Assembly: GCA_001414345.1 (NCBI GenBank)
Contig: LLCB01000016.1
Span: forward strand, 1 to 64,000
From: Hymenoscyphus infarciens
Lineage: Eukaryota; Ascomycota; Leotiomycetes; Helotiales; Helotiaceae
Direction: 5' to 3'
DNA length: 64,000 bases
Every line of letters begins with the position of its first letter. Position 1 is the first letter of the stretch. The notes beneath the pieces are model-generated. The model was not told the origin of the DNA. It was given only the letters and a program-made list of their open reading frames with translations, and made no database searches. This document shows positions 36,066-48,271 of the stretch, piece by piece. The position numbers and the translations under genes are program-made.

Positions 36066-36221
36066 TATAATAATAAGATAGAAGTAGAGTAGAAAAGTAG
36101 TCTATTTGTAGTTATTAACACGAAAACTAAAGGTAAAGAGCGAAGACAGCTCTGAACGATGCTAATATACAGGATTCTGCCAGGCGGTGAGGAGTCACGT
36201 GACAGGTCTGAAACCGTCACA
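36066..36221 (+). repeat. Right LTR of the outer element (156 bp)
   Basis: It ends GTCACGTGACAGGTCTGAAA then CCGTCACA, with CA/TG intact in the last 80 bp where the left copy has TA. It is followed by the target duplication GATAG. Confidence 0.93.
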
Positions 36222-36226
36222 GATAG

Positions 36227-37489
36227 ATATAAAAGAATAGTAGATCTTCTCTTAGTAATTAGATTACTTTTAAGTAATTTAAAACACGTTGAATTTATAA
36301 TAAAACACTTCTTATTATATAGTATAAACTCTAATATTAGAGTAAAGCTAAATAAACTTAATTCTATAAGCGTAGCTTTCTAGCTAGGTACTAATTCTTA
36401 CTTTATATATAATTAGAGTAGTATATTAGAATTATTTCTACTTATACTATATAAATATAGGCTATTTAGCTTTCTTATTAGATAGTATATCTTTAAGAGC
36501 TTTTTAATAATTAGAAGAGAGCTAAGAGAGATTAAGGATTATAGAGTAGTAACTACTAAAATCTTCTTAAGCCTTAGTAGTAAGACTTAACTCTTATATA
36601 ACTCTTAATATTATTTAATTATTATAGCTTTCTTAATCTTTAAACTTCTTTAATTTAAACTAATTCTTTTATTATTAAATTCTTATTTAAGAATTCTTAG
36701 ATAATTAATATAAATTTTAATACTAAATTAATCGTTAATATATATAATTATTTTAGTAATTACGCTTTTTACTTAGCAGTTAAGACTCTTAAGAGTTAAA
36801 GCGCCTCTTAATAATTAAGCTCGCTTAATAGTTAAGAATTTTAAGCTTTAAAGTTCTTAATTATTACCTAATAGTTAAGGTATCTACTAACTCTTATACG
36901 ATAATTAATTATGCTTAATTATCGTATAATAGTCTTTAGAGAGTCTACCTCTACTACCTAAACCCTATAAGGAAACGATTGCCTCTGAACCCTGTTTTAG
37001 AGAGGTAAATAAGAAGTAACTAATCTGCGCGAAGAAGCACGTAGTAGAAACAAATAAGTAGCTTTATATTTTGCTTATAACTATAGATAGTAAACTTATG
37101 CTAGAGTAATAAGCCTTACTTTCAATCTAAGTTCTAGATTATCTATAATACTTTCTATTCAAAGGTTTTTTCTCGCTTAATAGATAATTACTTAGACTCG
37201 ACTATGTTTTTCCTCAGCTGTAAATTGTAACGTGATATATGATTAGAATGTATACTATTATAGTAGAATAATAGTAGCAGTGGTTAGGAGTAACCTAAAG
37301 TACTTAAAGACGCTTAATTCAGTAAATTCTTCTTTGTCGTAAGCAATGTATACAAGTGCAGTGATAAGTCAAGCATGGAGAATCTATCGAAAAGATAACA
37401 AGTCGCTTCCAAAGGAAAGTATAACTAAACGTTGGAAAACCCACCTACCTAGTATCTTTGTAGTCATATAGGTCCGAGACAAGAGTACA
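36227..37489. other. AT-rich to GC-normal transition left of gene island 2
   Basis: AT-rich and without a recognised gene to about 37.0 kb; CA/TG rise after that. A short open frame at 36,159-36,383 is a chance product spanning the LTR end. Motifs of the TTAATAGTTAAG type recur at 36,760-36,890, resembling 12,240-12,400. Confidence 0.5.
36894..36929. other. Perfect hairpin, 15-bp stem and 6-nt loop
   Basis: TTATACGATAATTAA, then TTATGC, then TTAATTATCGTATAA. The arms are exact reverse complements. No T-run or gene context makes it a terminator; it may be the relic of a MITE or RIP-altered repeat. Confidence 0.75.
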
Positions 37490-37860
37490 TCACGATTTTT
37501 CTACCGCCACCATACAAGCCAATGCAGCCCTAGCCCACTCTGTAACCTCTGGGAGCGCTTTCATAAATGCTACAAGTCGGCGGTGCCAGATGTGGTTTAG
37601 GGGGATTTGAATCGCGATTCGAGGGCGAAGATTGAGTAGACAATGCTTTTGGGATGGAGTGGGTCCGTTTCAGGTAATGTGCTTCTGGGTATTATAAGTT
37701 GGCTCGCGACTTCCACCGCAGTTGTGATTGCGTCAATTCTGAGTGGGGAGGAAGTCGTGGACTGAAGATAGTTGCGAAGTATTTTGAAGACGATCAGGTT
37801 GCCCACCCATGCGTGCAAACTGATTGGGGTGCTGCTCTCGACGACCATAGTTGAAATCAC
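37490..37860 (-). pseudogene. Probable gene remnant with a frameshift (unidentified)
   Basis: A GC-normal minus-strand frame runs from a likely splice acceptor (CTAAC branch, then TTTAATCCAG at about 37,862) through about 85 codons to a stop at about 37,597. An overlapping frame continues the same style of sequence (HIWHRRLVAFMKALPEV...) to a stop at 37,490-37,492. The two frames meet at a run of five G (plus strand) at 37,600-37,604, so a 1-nt slip would join them. No GT-AG intron fits at that point. No domain is recognised and no convincing upstream exon was found. It could also be a real small gene with a sequencing error in the G-run. Confidence 0.35.
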
Positions 37861-38357
37861 TGGATTAAAGGAATTGTTAGGTGGTATTTTGATCCTAGAA
37901 GTTGAAGTCTAAAAATCACGCAAATAGGTTCAATGAAGAGTGAGTTTTTAACATTGCTTAAAAGTCAGAAAGTAAGAGTAATTGTTTTATCTAAGTCAAA
38001 TGTGCTTTGTATAACGTCTCGCGTATGCTGATTAGCAGAGGTACATCTGCAACGTTCTATGCCAACAGATGCGAATCAAAACGTGATTTAAAAGAAAGAA
38101 TTTTCTTTAGAAGTCTAAAAGAGATTCTCTAAAAGTATAGCGAGATAATAAAGATGTTATAGGTAATTATAAAGAGAACAGATGAGGTGGCTCACGTGGC
38201 TGGTTGTTGATACCTTAGATATGAGGCCTAAATACCCCTGAAATCCTATCTTCTAAAGATTCCGCACCGCAACACAACACAAAATATAACACAAAATCAG
38301 CCATCGTATACTCCTCGCCGCTCCAGACACAATCCTTCCTACGCGCCACTTATAGCC
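37861..38357. other. GC-intermediate intergenic region
   Basis: No gene is supported. It contains an AC-rich stretch (about 38,265-38,300) resembling a fungal 5' leader just before the small frame at 38,358. Confidence 0.4.
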
Positions 38358-38525
38358 ATGGGTTCCCCTCATTTCTGCATCGGTGTCGAGCATACCCCAT
38401 CAAGGGTCAGACGGCGAGGTGTCGAGGCCCGATGTCGAGATGGCAAAGTGATGAAACAGATGAAGCTGATCAAAAGCATGAATGGGAAAGTAAATCGTCC
38501 ACCTCTTCACGATTCGGATGTTTGA
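38358..38525 (+). CDS. Possible small protein (55 residues), unsupported by homology
   Basis: The start has a strong context (GCCATGG) after an AC-rich leader-like stretch. The product is basic (starts MGSPHFCIGVEHTPSR, later Lys/Met-rich) and ends at TGA. No domain, signal peptide or membrane segment is seen. It may equally be chance in a 2-kb intergenic region, or part of a non-coding or spliced transcript. Confidence 0.2.
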   Translation: MGSPHFCIGVEHTPSRVRRRGVEARCRDGKVMKQMKLIKSMNGKVNRPPLHDSDV

Positions 38526-39871
38526 AACTTTGAGGGCATGATGGCTGTATAACACTGGTTAGGTTACTTATGAGACGCCATCTGGAATAAGATGCCCCTT
38601 TTCCCTACGTCGATCAGGACTTCCTGGTGAGGGTGAGGTGGTGATTGCTTCTTTGTTTGGTGTTTGCGGCTGAAAAGGCCGTCTGATTTGTAAATCGTCG
38701 AGGTTTTCCAAGTGACAGGCACCGGGTAAAGATTCCAAAACACCACCACACCACACCACGTTCCCCCTTGCACGACATGGCGGCAGGCTGAAACCTAGGC
38801 CATTCTCAAGCTGAGACGAAAGTGTGTTCCTGCAGCAGAATTGCCTTCTAGAATCTGTCGGGTGGAGAGGGTTCAGCAACTCAATCATTGATTCATGGCG
38901 ACAACTCAGCGAAAACCTGGGCGGGCTAACGATGAGAGGAAATAAAAATAGGGTTGATGATGATGACTGCACGAAGTACGAGGCGAGTAACCTCATCGGA
39001 GTGCATACTTCTACAATACGCACTTTGCCACTCTGCACTCCTCTCACAATCGATACTCGTCAATCCACCATCTCACCGCAGCAGTGCAGTGCGACAACGC
39101 AACATCCAAAAAGTGGTTTTGCTCACAGCCTTGGCGGAGTCCCTCGTTGGATCTCACCGGATCTGGACGCCTTGTACGTGTCTATTTCAGAATGGCTAGG
39201 TAGGCTAGACCTTTTCCCCTTGAACTTGCATCTGGCCCAAAGGGGAAAGAGGAAGGAGCAAGGTACGAGTCCTGACTCAGATACCAGCCAATTAGATCTC
39301 TCCCCTCGTTTTGTCTCACTTACATGAGCCAATGAGAAAAGGTGACATTTTTGGAATTCGCAAGGCTGAAGAACGTTTCTGTACACAACTCTCCTATTGA
39401 CCATTCACTTTCACTGTCCTTCACGTCCTTCATAGCCAAGCCAAATTGCTCCACATTGAGAGCTGCAGGGGGACTGAGCTACGGGCACGGGACGGGGGAC
39501 AGGCAAGATGAGTAGTCAGCAGTCAATTGAAATCCCTGAAACAATTCTCGGCCCAGCCTGCACCAGGATTCACTTCACAAGCCCCCTGTCCTGTTCAACC
39601 TTCGTGCTTGGCTGGTCTGAACTCTCCTCGTCCATTCATTCAAAGGTAATCTGATCCCTCCGCACTCCACCAGCTTCCTCCTCCTCTTCCTCTCCCTCTT
39701 GGTGTGCTTGCTTCTCGTCTTCTTTCCTTTTCCAATTCTCTTTCCTTCTCGGCGTCCTGTAGAGTTCCGTTCTCCATCTACGACGCTGGCAGCTTCCGAC
39801 TCGATCTCGACCATTGATTTGCCTTGGTCCCTCACCGCGAATTCCTCTAATTTATACACAACAGACTCAAC
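38526..39871 (+). promoter_or_regulatory. Upstream region of the bestrophin gene, with a pyrimidine-rich tract
   Basis: About 1.3 kb of GC-normal DNA ends at the bestrophin ATG. Several overlapping open frames of 80-167 codons exist on both strands (38.57-39.33 kb), but they overlap each other, have no domain and no shared splice logic, so I treat them as chance. A strongly CT-rich tract at about 39,671-39,750 is typical of fungal core promoters just before the transcription start, leaving a predicted 5' UTR of roughly 100 nt. Confidence 0.5.
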
Positions 39872-41484
39872 ATGGCTGACGAAGGAGGAGTCCTAGGCGG
39901 GGGAGGTGCCCACGGCATTGCTGCAGACCACGATGCCCCGATTCAGAAGTTGAACAATAATTCTCGCATCTCCACCCTCACCAAGTCCAATTTCGACATC
40001 GGCACCACCAGCTTCGGCACCACTCCCATGGGCACGCGACGAAGCAGTGTCCAGATGGAGGACTACTTCGTATGTGCCACTTCAGCTTCGAATGCGAAGG
40101 CCTCAATTCTAACATGGCACAGGTTGGTCCCAGGGACTTGGAGAGACACTCCAAACTCCCCTATTTCTTGCGAATGCATGGTAGTGTCTTGCCTCGCATG
40201 ATCTTGCCATTGACTTTTGCTGGAGGATGGGCTACACTCATTACCTGCATTTCCGTCTTTGTCGTCGACCGTAAGAATCCCAAAATCATGTCCCGTTCAA
40301 TTGACGTCCGCTAATCACACCCCCCCCCCCATTAGTCGGTATCTCCAACACCCTCTTGACAGTCCTCGGTTTTGTCGTCGGTTTGGCCCTCTCCTTCCGA
40401 AGCAGCACGGCATACGAACGTTATTCCGATGGTCGAAAATCTTGGACCATTGTCTCCGTGCAATGTCGAAATCTCGCTCGCTATATCTGGGTCCACACAA
40501 GTGAGCGCGAAGGCGAGTTGGGGAAACAGGACTTGCTCGCAAAGGTCACCGCCATCAACATGATTCTGGCCTTTGCCGTCTCCCTCAAGCACAAGCTCCG
40601 TTTTGAGCCATACGCCCACTACCCGGATATCCACAGCCTCGTCAGTCACCTTGACACATTTGCCAATGCCGCGCACAAGGAGGAGAATTTGATAGAGCCC
40701 AAAAAGAACATTTGGAAGAAAACTGGGGAATACCTTGGTCTCACCATGGCAAGCAGCAACCCTCGAAAAGTCCTCAAGCGAGCAGATGCACCACTGGGCA
40801 ACCTACCCATCGAAATCTTGACATATCTCAGTGCATACATTGAAGAAGTGACCAACAACGGAACCTTGAAACAGGCAGTTGTTGGAAGTCAAATGCGTAA
40901 GTTCCCATGACGGAATTCCTTCATAAACCAAGCTAATCTCAATAATAGTCGTTTGTCTTGCAACCTTGAGCGATGCCCAAGCCAATGCCGAACGTGTTCT
41001 TACCACCCCTCTTCCTGTCGGTTACAACATCTTGATCTCGCAAATCGTTCTCCTCTACATCTACGTGCTTCCCTTCCAGCTGTTTTCCGCCCTCCATTGG
41101 ATCACTATTCCCGGTACTTTGGCGGCCGCATACATCATCATGGGTTTGGCAGCTATTGGAAACGAACTCGAGAATCCTTTCGGAAACGACGTCAACGATC
41201 TTCCTCTCGACACATACTGCAAGGAGTTGAGCCAGGAATTGGATGTCTTGATGAGCGTCAAGGCCCCACAATTCGGCGATTTCCTTACCAAGGCTGCCAA
41301 CAATCAGGTTCTCTGGCCATTGAGCACCAGTGGATATGATGAGTGGAAGGAGCGACCCGAGGCCGACATTCGAAGCGCTTTGAGAGCCAAGGTTGTTGCT
41401 GCCAAAAGCGCTTATTCCTCGTCATCTGGATCGGAGAAAGCTGGGCGTCCAAGTTTGAAGGAGAGAATCGGCATGCAAGTTTGA
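39872..41484 (+). CDS. Bestrophin/UPF0187-family anion channel
   Basis: Four exons: 39872-40069, 40123-40270, 40336-40896 and 40949-41484. They give 1,443 nt and 480 residues. Introns are 53, 65 and 52 bp, with donors GTATGT, GTAAGA and GTAAGT, branch points CTAAC or CTAAT, and acceptors CAG, TAG and TAG. The frame is kept throughout. The start AACATGG has good context. The N-terminus (1-66) is Gly/Ser-rich and disordered. The family core starts with the first membrane segment (about 93-113). It continues with the second segment (117-136), the conserved block FRSSTAYERYSDGRKSW (136-152), two C-terminal membrane segments (about 328-372) and the signature NELENPFGNDVNDLPLD (about 374-390). The likely role is a chloride/bicarbonate-type channel; the membrane (plasma or organellar) is unknown. 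The gene is intact although RIP-degraded DNA begins about 0.5 kb downstream. Confidence 0.94.
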
Positions 41485-42657
41485 TCTTGCCGGCGAAATG
41501 TCATGTCTGTCTCCTTTTACATAAAAAGTTATTTTGTTTGATTGCATCTATTCGTTAGGGGAAAATACCACGAATGGGTAGATATATTTGGGCGCAGGAG
41601 AAAAGATTGCATCATCTGGTCGTCACGTTCGCCTCTTTGTTTTTTACACTACTGCGATTTTCTGAGCGATGGGATCACGATCACCAATTACATAGCGAGG
41701 GCGTTCTTCTGTTTTTTTATGTTTTGTTGCTACTGCTATTTATGGCTGTGTAGATTGCGCGAGGTACATATTTTGTATTTGTGTCGGATGCATATTACTG
41801 GCATACATTTCCCTCTCTAGTTGAGAGTGCCTTTTCCCCTGATTCATAGGGATTGTGTATTATTTGCAGAACTAAAAACAATGGATTTCTTAATGTTTTC
41901 TTTCTTTCTAAAAGTAATTGTATGTCTTTGTGATAACTTGGTTTCCTTGAATGAAATGATTATAATAGATTTTGAGAAGGCTAACTTTCTTATAAACTAC
42001 TAGCTTACTTGTAAATTATTATCTTGGTTATATACTAGTAGCTTACTAGAAAGCAGCGTTTTAGATTTCCCCGCCTAAACGCTCCTAGGTATTAGAATAA
42101 GAAAGAATACTCTACTATATTAGAATATAATAGAATAGGATAACTCTACTTATAGAATATAATAGAAGAGGAAGAATAATTATAAAAGAAGGATTAGAGT
42201 AGCTAGGAAAGCTAAAAAGAGAGGCTAGGAAGAGAAAGAAGAGGAGAGAGTATAGAATAGAAGTAGCTAAGTAGAAAGAGTACTTCTATATAAATCGTAA
42301 AGTAGATTAGTTTATAAGAGAAGTTCTAGAGAGTATATACTACTTTTATAAAAGGCGAGAATATAATAAGTAGAGGTAGTAGACTTCTCTTATAAACTAA
42401 CCTACTTTATATACTTCTATCGAATAATATATAAACCTTTCTTTTCTCTCTACTAAGCACGGAAAGGAAATTAGTCTTATATTAGATTAGAAGAGATAAG
42501 CGTATTAAAAGCTAGAGATAGAATATAATAGATTAGAAGCGCTTAAAAGAGAAGAGATAATAAAGAAGAATAGTCTTAAAAGTAAGAAAAGGTATAAATA
42601 AGAACCTTTAGAAAGGATAGAAGTACTAATCTAGCTAGGAAAACAAAAACGCTACTT
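41485..42657. other. 3' flank of the bestrophin gene grading into AT-rich DNA
   Basis: The first 500 bp is T-rich, probably 3' UTR and terminator. CA/TG disappear after about 42,060. Open frames of 60-90 codons here are T-rich chance frames. No gene is seen between 42,010 and the Gypsy element. Confidence 0.5.
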
Positions 42658-42662
42658 AATAC

Positions 42663-42853
42663 TATGATAGTCCTAGTTATATACGTCACTTACGTAACCA
42701 GGTTAGCTTAAGGCTTTGCTAAGGCTTTACTTAATATATATAAATAAAGCTAGAGTGCTTATACTCTTCGCTTTTCTCTTTAGTTTAGTTTTCCTTAATA
42801 TTAAGTACTATTCTATAAGTACTCTCTTTATATATTTATAGAGGGCTATTATA
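42663..42853 (+). repeat. 5' LTR of the Gypsy element (191 bp)
   Basis: It starts TATGATAGTCCTAG and ends GGGCTATTATA. It holds a TATATAAATAAAGC promoter-like segment near the middle, shared with the 3' LTR. Confidence 0.95.
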
Positions 42854-43499
42854 CTAAAACTAAACTCTCTCTCTTTACTTAGAAAGGCTTTTACTAATAT
42901 CTTAATAATAATATATATATTTACTTATATTAAATCTACTAAATTCACTATCCTCCTCTATAAAGCCTAACCTATTTACGTTAAGTAATAAGGTCTAGCG
43001 TTCTTCTATTAGCTACGTCGAGTCTTTTAAAGATAACCTATTAACCTAAGAACTATTCTACTCTACTTTAGAGTTAGTAGAGCTAATCCCTCTTCTCTCT
43101 TCTATTAACGTCGTGTCTTAATCTAGCTTAAGAACTTAATCTAAAAAAATATATATACTAGCTATTACTATACTACTACTACCTTCTCCTACTAAGGTAA
43201 CTACTAGTTCCTTATAATATAAGATCTCTAAATCACCTCTATCTAACTCTACTCTATAATAAATCCTTAAAGTAATAACCTTATTAATAAGTAAAGTTTA
43301 TAAACTTAAAGTAAATACTTTAAATATAGCTAGTACTTCTTATTAATATACTCTTATTTAGCTATAAACTCTTAATATAACTTATTCCTCTTCTATAGCT
43401 CTATTATCTAAGAAGATAAGTAGAATAGCTAATCCTTACTAATTTACTATAGAAGACGAATTCACCTATATAACCTAGAAAACTAAAATTATAGTAAAG

Positions 43500-46400
43500 T
43501 TATTTATTAATACTAACTACTTTAAGTCTAAAAAAGTAAAGATGAATTTAATTTACTACTATACTTCTAAAAGAGCCTAAAACTATATTTACCTAAGATA
43601 TAAGTTTAATACTATTAACCAGTTCTATAGCTATAAAGAGATATTAACTTACCTCTAAAACATTACTATTAACTCTTACTTATACTAAGAAGCTTATATC
43701 TAATACTAAGACCTTATTATATTAAAGATAAAAACTTTTTATAACTTTTATACTAAGTTCTAATAACTTATAAATAAAGCTAAAGTTCTCTTATAAAACT
43801 AGGTAAAAGACTTATAGAATAAGTTAACTCTTATACTATACTAATCTCTTATTATTACTAAGTTCTAAGCTAAGAGAGATATAAACTCCTTTTATAATCT
43901 TATAAGTAGTATTAATAGTAACCTTTAAAATCTTACTTCTTAAAAGGTATAAGTAACGAACTTTCCTTCTACTCTAAACCTATATATACCTACTCTTACG
44001 CCTACTAGCTCTTCTTCTTCTATAGCCCTTTTTATCTCTCTTAGACGCTTTAACACCTCTATTATAAATAACTACTTAACTCTAAGACCATTAAATAAGT
44101 ACTTTAACTATAGTAAGCCTAGTTATTATATTAAGGATTATCTAAAGCTAAGGATATATAAGGTTAATCTTAAAGAGCTTAAAGGAAAAGATACTAGCTT
44201 AGAGTTAAGAAACGAAGAAGCTTAAAAGAAGACTCCTTCTTAGGTAAATATAGGATTAATCTCTCTAAGATTAATTTATAGTTATTAATTAATAGAAAAG
44301 CGTTTACTTTACCTAATATAATAACTATTAAGAGATTTAGTATATAAACTACTACTCTTAATAACTTTAGAGTAAATACCTTTTCTTTTATAAATATATA
44401 ACTTAGTTATAACCTTATAAAGTTTTATAGTTTAAAGACTAAAAGACTTCTTACTTTTATTAAGATTTATAGATATAATAGAGAAATTAGAAGTAAAGCT
44501 ATATATTATCTCTTTTTAAATTATATCTTAGATAGCTATAAATTCTTTAATATACTATTTATCTTCTTAAACTTAAGTTTATATAATATTATCCTTAGTT
44601 AGAGGTTCTTTAAATACTTTTATATTAATATTAATATAACTTATTAGAAACTACTCTAGCTTAATAACCTTAAGCCTTACTTCTCTACTTAATAGCTAAC
44701 TCCTCTCTCTTAAGATACTATATAACTAAAAGACTTTATACTCTTTTACTAGAATAAAGCTAATACTTATAACTAAGCTATAGAAATAGATAAACAGTGC
44801 TAATAAGGTAGAAGGCTCTTAAAGCTTATAGATTACCTTAAAATTAATACTATAACCTTAGCTAGTTATACTCTAACTATATATAGTAGAGGAGGCTATA
44901 AGTTCTTAATATAAGTAAAATACTAGGTTATAAAGAAAGAACTTAAAGATATTATAAAGAAGATACTCGCTCTAGTATACTATTAGAAACTCTTTATCTT
45001 AAAGAAGTTAGACTCTATTATTAATATCTTAGCTATTTTAACTATAGGAATATATTATTACTTACTTTAAGAGAATAGTAAGATGTTTACTATAAGTATA
45101 TATAAAATTAATACTATTATAGCTAATTAAGAACTAGATATAGCCTCTAATATCGCTCTTCTTAATAAGTACTAGGACTTTAAAGAGGTATTTTCTAAGG
45201 CTATTTTAAACACTCTTCTACTTTATTAATATTATAACTATAAGATTAATCTTAAAAGTCTAAATACTCTTAGATATTCCCCTTTATATAAGATATCTAT
45301 AGAAGAGTTATTAGCTATAAAGGAATATATCTTAGAGAATCTCTATAAAGGGTTTATTAAATATAGCTAGTCTCCTTTTACTACTCTTATTCTATTTATA
45401 AAGAAAGTAGATAAAAGGCTATGTTTTTATATTAACTTTTAAAAACTTAATAATCTTATTTAAAAAGACTACTATTTATTACCTCTAATTAATAAAACGC
45501 TTATATATATTAGTTAAGCTTATATTTTTACTAAGCTAGATATCTAGTAAGCCTTTTACTATATATAAATAGATCTAGACGCTAAGGAATTAACTACTTT
45601 TTATATTTATTATAAAATATATAAGTATAAGGTCTTACTATTTAGTCTAATAAATAGCCTATCTACCTACTAGTGCTATATAAACAACGTCTTATTTAAT
45701 TATCTAAATAACTTCTACTCTACTTACTTAGATAATATCCTTATTTACTTATTAAATATTTTTAAATATAAAGAGTATATATAAAAAGTCTTTTAATATC
45801 TTAAGAATACTAGGTTATAAGTTAATATTAAGAAGTATAAGTTTAATATTAAGAAGATAAAATATCTTAGGTTTATTATTAGTACTAATAGTATTAAAGT
45901 AGATCTTAAAAAGGTCTTAGTAATATAGAAATAGTAAGCTCTAAAGATAGTAAAAGGTGTTTAAAGCTTCCTTAGTTTCTATAACTTTTACTAAAGATTT
46001 ATCTAGAACTATAATATAATTATAAAGCTCTTAGTATACCTAATATAGAATAACATACCTTTTAATTTTAATAAAGAGTACTAGGAAGCGTTTAAAGACT
46101 TAAAAGTAGTACTTACCTCTATACTAATCCTCTACTACTACTCTCTTAACCTCTCTACTATAATTAAGATAGACGCTTTAGATAGAATTATTACTAGAGT
46201 ATTATAATAATAATAAGCTAATAGAGAATAGTACTCTATAGCCTACTTTAATAAGACTATGTCTTTAACTAAGTATAACTATAAAATATATAATAAAGAG
46301 CTACTTACTATTATATACTTACTTATAGAATAGAGACTAGAACTATAAAACACTTATTTAAAGATCTATATTTATACTAATTATAAAGCGCTTAAGTACT

Positions 46401-48075
46401 TTATAACTACTAAGTAACTTACTACTTATTAAGTAAGATAGACTAAAGCCTTAGCTAAGTACTATTTCGTTATCATATTCTATTTAGAGTATAAGAATAG
46501 TAAAATAGATACTTTAACTTATAAAGTAAATAAGATATACTTATAAAAGGAACTTAAAGAGTAGTACTAGACCTATATACTCTTAATAAAGGAATAAGTC
46601 GATATAGAAGCGCTTAAAGACCTAGAGGTTAAAATAAGCTTAATTATACTAGCTCTAGTTAATAATAACTACTTCTAAGAATTATTTACACTTTTAGAAC
46701 GAATCTACTAAGTAAATAAGGATATTATAATACTTTAAGCTATATAAGTATAAGCTAAAACTAATACTAATTCCCTATATACCTTAGAGGAAGGCCTTTT
46801 ACTTTACTAAAACTACTTAGTAGTACTAGATATAGATATACTAAGAATAGACCTAATTTATAAGACTTACGATTAGATACTTTTAGCTTACTTAAGAAGG
46901 GATAAGACCTACTAGATTCTATATTTAAGATATATCTAGTAAAATATAAAAGCTAATATTATAAGATATATATAAAACTATTATAAATATAAAAGAGTAG
47001 ACGTTTCTTAAGATAAAATACCTAGCTATCTACACCTACTCCTAGTACTACTACGTATATAGTAATATATAGCTATAGATTTTAAGTCCTTTCTAGTTAA
47101 TAAGTATAGTTATAATAACGTGTTTATAGTAATAGACTACTTATCTAAATAGTCTATTTTAATACTCTACTATAAGAATATTACTTCTAAATAAATAGTA
47201 AGGTTATATATTAAACACGTTCTATAATACTATAGGATTCTAGAAAGTATAATATTAGATAGAGGCTCTTACTTTATTACTACGTTCTAGAAGGAGTTTA
47301 CTCGAATCTTAGGTATTTAGCTTTAACTCTTAACTATAAACCACGCTTAGATAGATAGCTAGACCGAGATTATAAATAATACCTCGATTAGCGCTTATAG
47401 CTATATATTAATTATTATTATACTAATTAGTCTAAGATCCTTCTAATAATAGACTATATATAGTTAGTACTACCTTATAGTACTATTAGAATATCGCCTT
47501 TTAAGTTATAGAAGAGATATATACTAAGAACCTCGTTTAACTAGTAAATACTAGAACTAGCTAATATAAAAGAATAGCTATTATAAGAAGAGGCTATAGT
47601 AGTTATAAAGATAATCTAAGAGGTCTTAGATATTAGCTAAGTAAATATATTAAAAGCTTAATAGAAGAAGAAATAAGATATAAATAAATATAGATAAGAC
47701 GTCGATTTTAGAGTAGGAGATATAGTCTTTATTATAATAAAGGACTAAGTAACTTAATAACTAAGCTAAAAGCTAGACTACTAGATAGCTAGCTCTTTTA
47801 AGATTCTTAAGAAAGTAGGTTCTACTTTCTAATTATAACTACTAGCTTCTATTAAAGTTTACTCTATCTTCGTCTCTAAGAAGTTATATAAAGCTATAGA
47901 TAATCCCTTACTAGGATAGGTAGTTATACTACCTCTACTAATTATTATAAACGAAGAAGAGGAATAAAAGGTCGAAGAAATACTAGCTAGTAAGAAGAGA
48001 TAGTAGTCTCTCTATTACTAAATTAAGTAGAAAAGCTATAATAAAAACCTTAATTAGTATCTAGCTTAATAACTA
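43500..48075 (+). pseudogene. Gypsy gag-pol remnant (RT, RNase H, integrase, chromodomain)
   Basis: Translated through stops, about 45.23-45.90 kb is a Ty3-type reverse transcriptase. It has a SPLYKISIEELLAIKEYI-like start, a FTKLDI segment, and YLDNILIY at about 45.73 kb where YLDDILIY is expected. RNase H follows (DALDRIITRVL at about 46.17 kb). Integrase covers about 47.0-47.6 kb, with the Asp of VFIVIDYLSK, the Asp of ILDRGSYF and the Glu of TEIINN still present. The tail at about 47.94-48.07 kb has an EEE-KVEEILASKKR start and a YY-IK-KSY pattern typical of a chromodomain, which in chromoviruses targets insertion to heterochromatin. Gag (about 43.5-44.2 kb) is assigned by position only. 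Confidence 0.85.
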
Positions 48076-48271
48076 ATATATATGTTATAACTAGTAAAGA
48101 GGTTCTATTTAAAGAAGCTAAAAATGTCTAGTTCTCTAAAAGCTCTTCTACTATAGAAAGCAGTATATAAGGCTAGAAGAGAGGATTATAATAAGCTAGA
48201 GCTTAATACTCTTATATTAAAAGAGAACAAAGCCGCTTAGTTATAAGAGGCCCTTTTTAAAGAGAGGGTAG

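Larger units (their letters stand above)
29232..36221 (+). mobile_element. Small non-autonomous LTR element (about 1.35 kb) split by a nested element
   Basis: Direct repeats of 156 bp (29,232-29,387 and 36,066-36,221) are flanked by identical 5-bp duplications GATAG (29,227-29,231 and 36,222-36,226). Between the LTRs, only 29,388-29,746 and 35,392-36,065 belong to this element; the rest is the nested insertion plus its duplicated target. The original length is thus about 1,345 bp. The interior has no protein domain; its 3' half is made of short GC-richer tandem repeats. Size and lack of coding suggest a TRIM- or small LARD-like element depending on a partner in trans. Orientation is nominal because no coding sequence fixes it. 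Confidence 0.92.

Noticed and set aside
36159..36383. 74-codon frame starting in the right LTR of the outer element
   Set aside because: It crosses the LTR boundary into unrelated flank and has no domain.
38564..39404. Overlapping open frames of 69-167 codons on both strands upstream of the bestrophin gene
   Set aside because: They overlap one another on opposite strands, have no domain, signal or plausible splice partners, and lie where the promoter is expected.
39575..39859. Minus-strand frame rich in Lys/Arg/Glu opposite the bestrophin promoter
   Set aside because: It is the antisense of the CT-rich promoter tract, so its composition is explained by that tract.
41542..42003. Frames of 60-92 codons downstream of the bestrophin stop
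   Set aside because: T-rich, Phe/Cys/Leu-dominated chance frames in a probable 3' UTR and terminator region.
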